From: an uncultured Collinsella sp. | Lineage (GTDB): Bacteria > Actinomycetota > Coriobacteriia > Coriobacteriales > Coriobacteriaceae | Length of the DNA: 8,355 nucleotides | Assembly (NCBI GenBank): GCA_900751665.1 | Contig: CAADSV010000056.1 | Location: 1-8,355 of the forward strand | Reading direction: 5' to 3' | Shown: positions 5,595-8,355 of the stretch, piece by piece | Numbering within the stretch: the first letter of the stretch is position 1 | How the letters are laid out: each line of letters starts with the position of its first letter | Program-made: the position numbers and the translations under genes | The notes under the pieces: model-generated | Database searches by the model: none | Told to the model about the DNA's origin: nothing | Seen by the model: only the letters and a program-made list of their open reading frames with translations

Positions 5595-7310
5595 ATGACG
5601 GCCACACCGTGGGGATTCCGGGACATATTGCCCGAGGAGGCTCAGGCGCGCGAGGAGATTGCGCTGACGGTGAAGGGCTGCTTTAGGGAGCATCATTATC
5701 TGCCGGTTGAGACGCCGCTGCTCGAGGACAAGGGCTCGCTCGAGGAGGGCGGGCGTATCGCGGACACGCCGTTTAAGCTTTTTGACGATGACGGCCGCTT
5801 GTTGGTGGTTCGTCCCGACAATACGTTGCCGATCGTGCGTTTGGTCTCGACCCGCATGCGCGCGGCCGACTTGCCGCTGCGCCTGCGCTATGAGGCGCCG
5901 GTGGTTCGCGAATGCCAGCGCAATGCCGGCGGTTCGCGTCAATTTACCCAGCTGGGTTTTGAGCTCATCGGCGCGGGCGATACCGCGGGCGATGTCGAGA
6001 TCGTCTCGCTGGTGGCCGAGGCCGTTCGCAAGTTGGCGCTGCCCGATGCGCGCATTATCGCAGGTAGCGTGCGCCCGTTTAAGGAGCTGCTCGCGGCGTG
6101 CGAGGATCGCGAGCTGGCTGCCGAGGCTCTGCGCTGCGTGCACGCCAACGACTTTGTGGGCCTCGATGCCCGCGTGGCGGCAAGCGCCGAGACCGATGCC
6201 GTTAAGGCCGCCGTCAGCGAACTGCCGCGCCTGCATGGTGGGGCCGAAGTGCTCGATCGCGTGGATGCGCTGCTGGCGGCTGCCGGTATTGTCGCGCCGC
6301 TCACGCGTGAGCTGCGCGCGCTGGTCGAGGGCCTGGCGCCCGAGGACGCTCAGGTGCTGTCCTTCGACTTTTCCATTATGAATTCTTTCGATTACTACAC
6401 GGGCCTGGTCTTTAAGGCCTATGCCGGTGGCCTGCCCGATCCGGTGGGCTCGGGCGGTCGCTACGACTCTATCTTTACCGGCGCGTTCGGCGACGGCATC
6501 GAGGTGCCGGCGGCGGGCTTCGCCTTTTCGCTCGAGCGTCTGGAGGCCGCGTGCACCTCTGCCGAGGACGCCGCCTCCGATGGTGACCACGCCGTGGGCC
6601 GCGGCGCCGAAGGCCCGCTACGCATCGCCGTGCCCAAGGGCTCGCTTAAGGCCGACACGCTCGACGTGCTCGAGGCCGCGGGCCTGGACGTCTCTGAGCT
6701 GCGCGACCCCGGCCGTCACCTGATTGTGCGCGGTCGCGACACGCGTGCCGGCGAGGGCACGGTCGGCGATATCGAGTTTGTCATCGTGCGTCCCAGCGAC
6801 GCGCCCGCTTTTGTGGGCTGTGGTGGTGCCGATTGCGGCATCTGTGGCTGGGACTCGCTCATCGAGGCAGACCTCAACTTGCTGCAGCTGGTCGATCTGG
6901 GCTACGGCCTGTGCACGTTTATCGAGGCAGAGCCCGCGTGGCGCGCCGGCCAGGCCGAGCGCAACTATGCCCGCCGCGGGTCGCTTCGCGTGGCCACCAA
7001 GTATCCGCGCATCGCGAGTGCCTGGTATGCCGAGCGCGGCGTGAACGCCGATATCGTCTCACTGCACGGCAACATCGAGCTGGGCCCCATCGTCGGCATG
7101 ACCGATCGCATCGTGGATATTACCGCCACGGGCGCCACGCTGCGCGATAACGACCTGGTCATCACCGGCCGCATCATGGACTGCACGGCCCGCTTCTTTG
7201 TCAATCCGGGCGCCGCACGTCTGGATCCGCGCGTACGCAATCTGGCAGATCGCTTGGCGGCAGCCGTGAAGGGCAAGCATTTTGAGCCCGTTGCGGGCTC
7301 GGCACAATAG
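5595..7310 (+). CDS. hisZG: HisZ-HisG fusion: ATP phosphoribosyltransferase regulatory and catalytic subunits in one chain
   Basis: This 571-residue cytosolic enzyme catalyses the first step of histidine synthesis, ATP + PRPP to phosphoribosyl-ATP, and is the usual target of histidine feedback. ATG 5595 follows GGAGG by 8 bases. Residues 1-319 are HisZ, a histidyl-tRNA synthetase-like fold without the tRNA-binding part: WGFRDILPEEA (6-16), VVRPDNTLPI (71-80), FDYYTGLVF (265-273), SGGRYDSI (286-293), AGFAFSLERLEAA (307-319). Residues 320-341 are a linker rich in Ala, Asp, Glu and Gly. Residues 342-571 are short-form HisG: LRIAVPKGSLK (342-352), VRPSD (398-402), RVATKYP (465-471) and the PRPP loop DITATGATLRDN (508-519). 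Short HisG needs HisZ for activity and regulation; these are normally separate genes, and here one frame runs through with no stop. The HisG half has Cys409, 414 and 417 in a motif usually without cysteine. First gene of the his operon, 105 bp before hisD. Confidence 0.93.
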   Translation: MTATPWGFRDILPEEAQAREEIALTVKGCFREHHYLPVETPLLEDKGSLEEGGRIADTPFKLFDDDGRLLVVRPDNTLPIVRLVSTRMRAADLPLRLRYEAPVVRECQRNAGGSRQFTQLGFELIGAGDTAGDVEIVSLVAEAVRKLALPDARIIAGSVRPFKELLAACEDRELAAEALRCVHANDFVGLDARVAASAETDAVKAAVSELPRLHGGAEVLDRVDALLAAAGIVAPLTRELRALVEGLAPEDAQVLSFDFSIMNSFDYYTGLVFKAYAGGLPDPVGSGGRYDSIFTGAFGDGIEVPAAGFAFSLERLEAACTSAEDAASDGDHAVGRGAEGPLRIAVPKGSLKADTLDVLEAAGLDVSELRDPGRHLIVRGRDTRAGEGTVGDIEFVIVRPSDAPAFVGCGGADCGICGWDSLIEADLNLLQLVDLGYGLCTFIEAEPAWRAGQAERNYARRGSLRVATKYPRIASAWYAERGVNADIVSLHGNIELGPIVGMTDRIVDITATGATLRDNDLVITGRIMDCTARFFVNPGAARLDPRVRNLADRLAAAVKGKHFEPVAGSAQ

Positions 7311-7347
7311 CGCGAGCACTCACGGGCGCCCCAACGTCCGGGCTGCG

Positions 7348-7382
7348 GGCCGACTGGCGCCGCCGTCCGGCCTCTCGTTTTT
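7348..7382 (+). terminator. Possible partial terminator between hisZG and hisD
   Basis: GGCCGAC (7348-7354) can pair with GTCCGGCC (7365-7372) with one bulged base, around a 10-base GC-rich loop. TCTCG and then five T residues (7378-7382) follow. The T-run is displaced five bases from the stem, which weakens it. If active, it would lower hisD expression relative to hisZG; it may equally be a processing or stability structure. I find no good promoter between it and hisD. Confidence 0.35.
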
Positions 7383-7415
7383 CGAACACAACCTCGACCG
7401 ATAGGGGATACCGAA

Positions 7416-8355
7416 ATGAAGACCATCAAGCTTGCTCCCGGTGAGCGCCTCGTTACCAACCAGCTCAACCGCAAGGGCGTGCTGCCGCAAAACATCGTCG
7501 ACGCCGCCCGCGATATCGTGGCCAACGTGCGCGCCAATGGCGATGCCGCGGTGCGCGACTACTGTCAGCGTTTTGACGGCGTTGAACTGCAGAGCTTCCG
7601 TTTGCCGCAAGAGCAGATCGATGCCGCGCTCGAAGGCCTTGATCCCGCCTTTGTCGCGGCGCTCGAAAAGGCTGCACGCCAGATTCGCGAGTTCCACCAG
7701 CGCGAGGTCGAGCAGAGCTGGTTTACCACGCGTGCGGACGGCACCATGCTCGGCGTTAAGGTGACCCCGCTCGCGGCGGCCGGCATCTATGTGCCGGGCG
7801 GTCGCGCGCAGTACCCTTCCACCGTGCTTATGAACGCCATTCCCGCCAAGGTGGCCGGCGTCAAACGCGTGGTTATGGTGACCCCGCCGCAAAAGGATGG
7901 ACTGATTAGCCCGTATACGCTCGCGGCCGCTAAACTCGGCGGCGTGGACGAGATCTATATGGTGGGCGGCGCCCAGGCCGTGGCCGCACTGGCGTACGGT
8001 ACCGAGACCATTCCGCGCGTCGACAAAATCACCGGCCCGGGCAACGCCTTTGTCGCCGCTGCCAAGCAGATTGTCTCGGGCGACGTGGGTATCGACATGG
8101 TCGCCGGTCCCTCCGAGGTCTGCGTGCTGGCCGATGCCACGGCCAAGCCTATGGTGGTCGCGGCCGACCTGATGGCTCAGGCCGAGCACGATCCGCTGGC
8201 AGCCTGCTATCTGGTGACCTGCGATGAGCAGTTTGCGCGCGAGGTCGAGGCAGGCATCGATATCCTGGTCGCGCAGTCGCCGCGTGCCGAGATCACGCGT
8301 GCCTCGCTCGACAATGAGGGCACCATCGTGGTGGCCGCCGATATGGCTGGGGGCC
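7416..8355 (+). CDS. hisD: Histidinol dehydrogenase, 5' part (runs off the right edge)
   Basis: The frame opens at ATG 7416, with AGGGG 8 bases upstream, and stays open to the window end, giving 313 residues; the full protein is usually about 430. HisD is a zinc-dependent, NAD-linked enzyme that oxidises L-histidinol to L-histidine in two steps, the last of the pathway. Visible family motifs are [15 protein letters not shown] (121-135), [15 protein letters not shown] (182-196), [14 protein letters not shown] (204-217), MVAGPSEV (228-235) and [10 protein letters not shown] (251-260). Gln255 and His258 correspond to two of the four zinc ligands. The catalytic Glu-His pair (usually in a PEH motif) and the remaining ligands lie beyond the edge. 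No frameshift or missing residue is seen in the part present. Its position directly behind hisZG marks a his operon that continues to the right. Confidence 0.95.
   Translation, partial: MKTIKLAPGERLVTNQLNRKGVLPQNIVDAARDIVANVRANGDAAVRDYCQRFDGVELQSFRLPQEQIDAALEGLDPAFVAALEKAARQIREFHQREVEQSWFTTRADGTMLGVKVTPLAAAGIYVPGGRAQYPSTVLMNAIPAKVAGVKRVVMVTPPQKDGLISPYTLAAAKLGGVDEIYMVGGAQAVAALAYGTETIPRVDKITGPGNAFVAAAKQIVSGDVGIDMVAGPSEVCVLADATAKPMVVAADLMAQAEHDPLAACYLVTCDEQFAREVEAGIDILVAQSPRAEITRASLDNEGTIVVAADMAGG

Noticed and set aside
5544..6590. 348-codon minus-strand frame opposite hisZG
   Set aside because: It is a mirror frame caused by high GC at third codon positions of the real gene, whose motifs are unmistakable on the + strand.
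6540..6625. Hidden boundary (stop or restart) between separate hisZ and hisG genes
   Set aside because: The frame is continuous, and no ribosome binding site with a start codon precedes the HisG motif LRIAVPKGSLK; a true fusion is the simplest reading.

Overview
The window looks like chromosomal DNA of a high-GC Gram-positive gut actinobacterium of the Coriobacteriia, most likely Collinsella or a close relative. That placement rests on the roughly 60% GC composition, GGAGG-type ribosome binding sites, an MMPL transporter paired with a heptad-repeat exported protein, and the general look of the his genes. It is an inference from style, not from a database match.

Layout, left to right. (1) Positions 1-171 hold the last 56 codons of a + strand gene, probably a sugar-isomerase (SIS) domain protein, followed by a clear intrinsic terminator at 223-255. 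(2) The convergent gap 172-610 carries no gene. It contains a cluster of degenerate palindromic repeat arms (285-466) and a probable terminator for the facing operon (527-563). (3) A two-gene minus-strand operon occupies 5199 to 611. An MMPL/RND-type membrane transporter comes first. After 32 bp follows a large exported alanine/glycine-rich protein built of xxxLxxG heptads and coiled coil. A good sigma70-type promoter (5240-5268) lies ahead of it, with a 22-bp imperfect palindrome over its -35 box. (4) The divergent gap 5200-5594 also holds one more copy of the palindromic repeat (5363-5410) and a hairpin followed by T residues (5533-5558) just before the next gene. (5) The + strand histidine biosynthesis operon begins at 5595 with a single-chain fusion of HisZ (regulatory subunit) and the short form of HisG (ATP phosphoribosyltransferase). 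It continues with hisD (histidinol dehydrogenase), which is cut by the right edge.

How the genes work together: HisZG catalyses the first, feedback-controlled step of histidine synthesis and HisD the last, so this is the head of a his operon. The MMPL protein and the heptad protein are probably one envelope machine, with the exported coiled-coil protein as extracytoplasmic partner of the transporter; its substrate cannot be read from the sequence.

Most notable observations: the HisZ-HisG fusion with a cysteine cluster in its HisG half, the heptad protein without the membrane domain usual in YhgE/Pip proteins, and the REPIN-like palindromic repeats in both intergenic gaps. I see no CRISPR array, transposase, phage gene, tRNA or rRNA.
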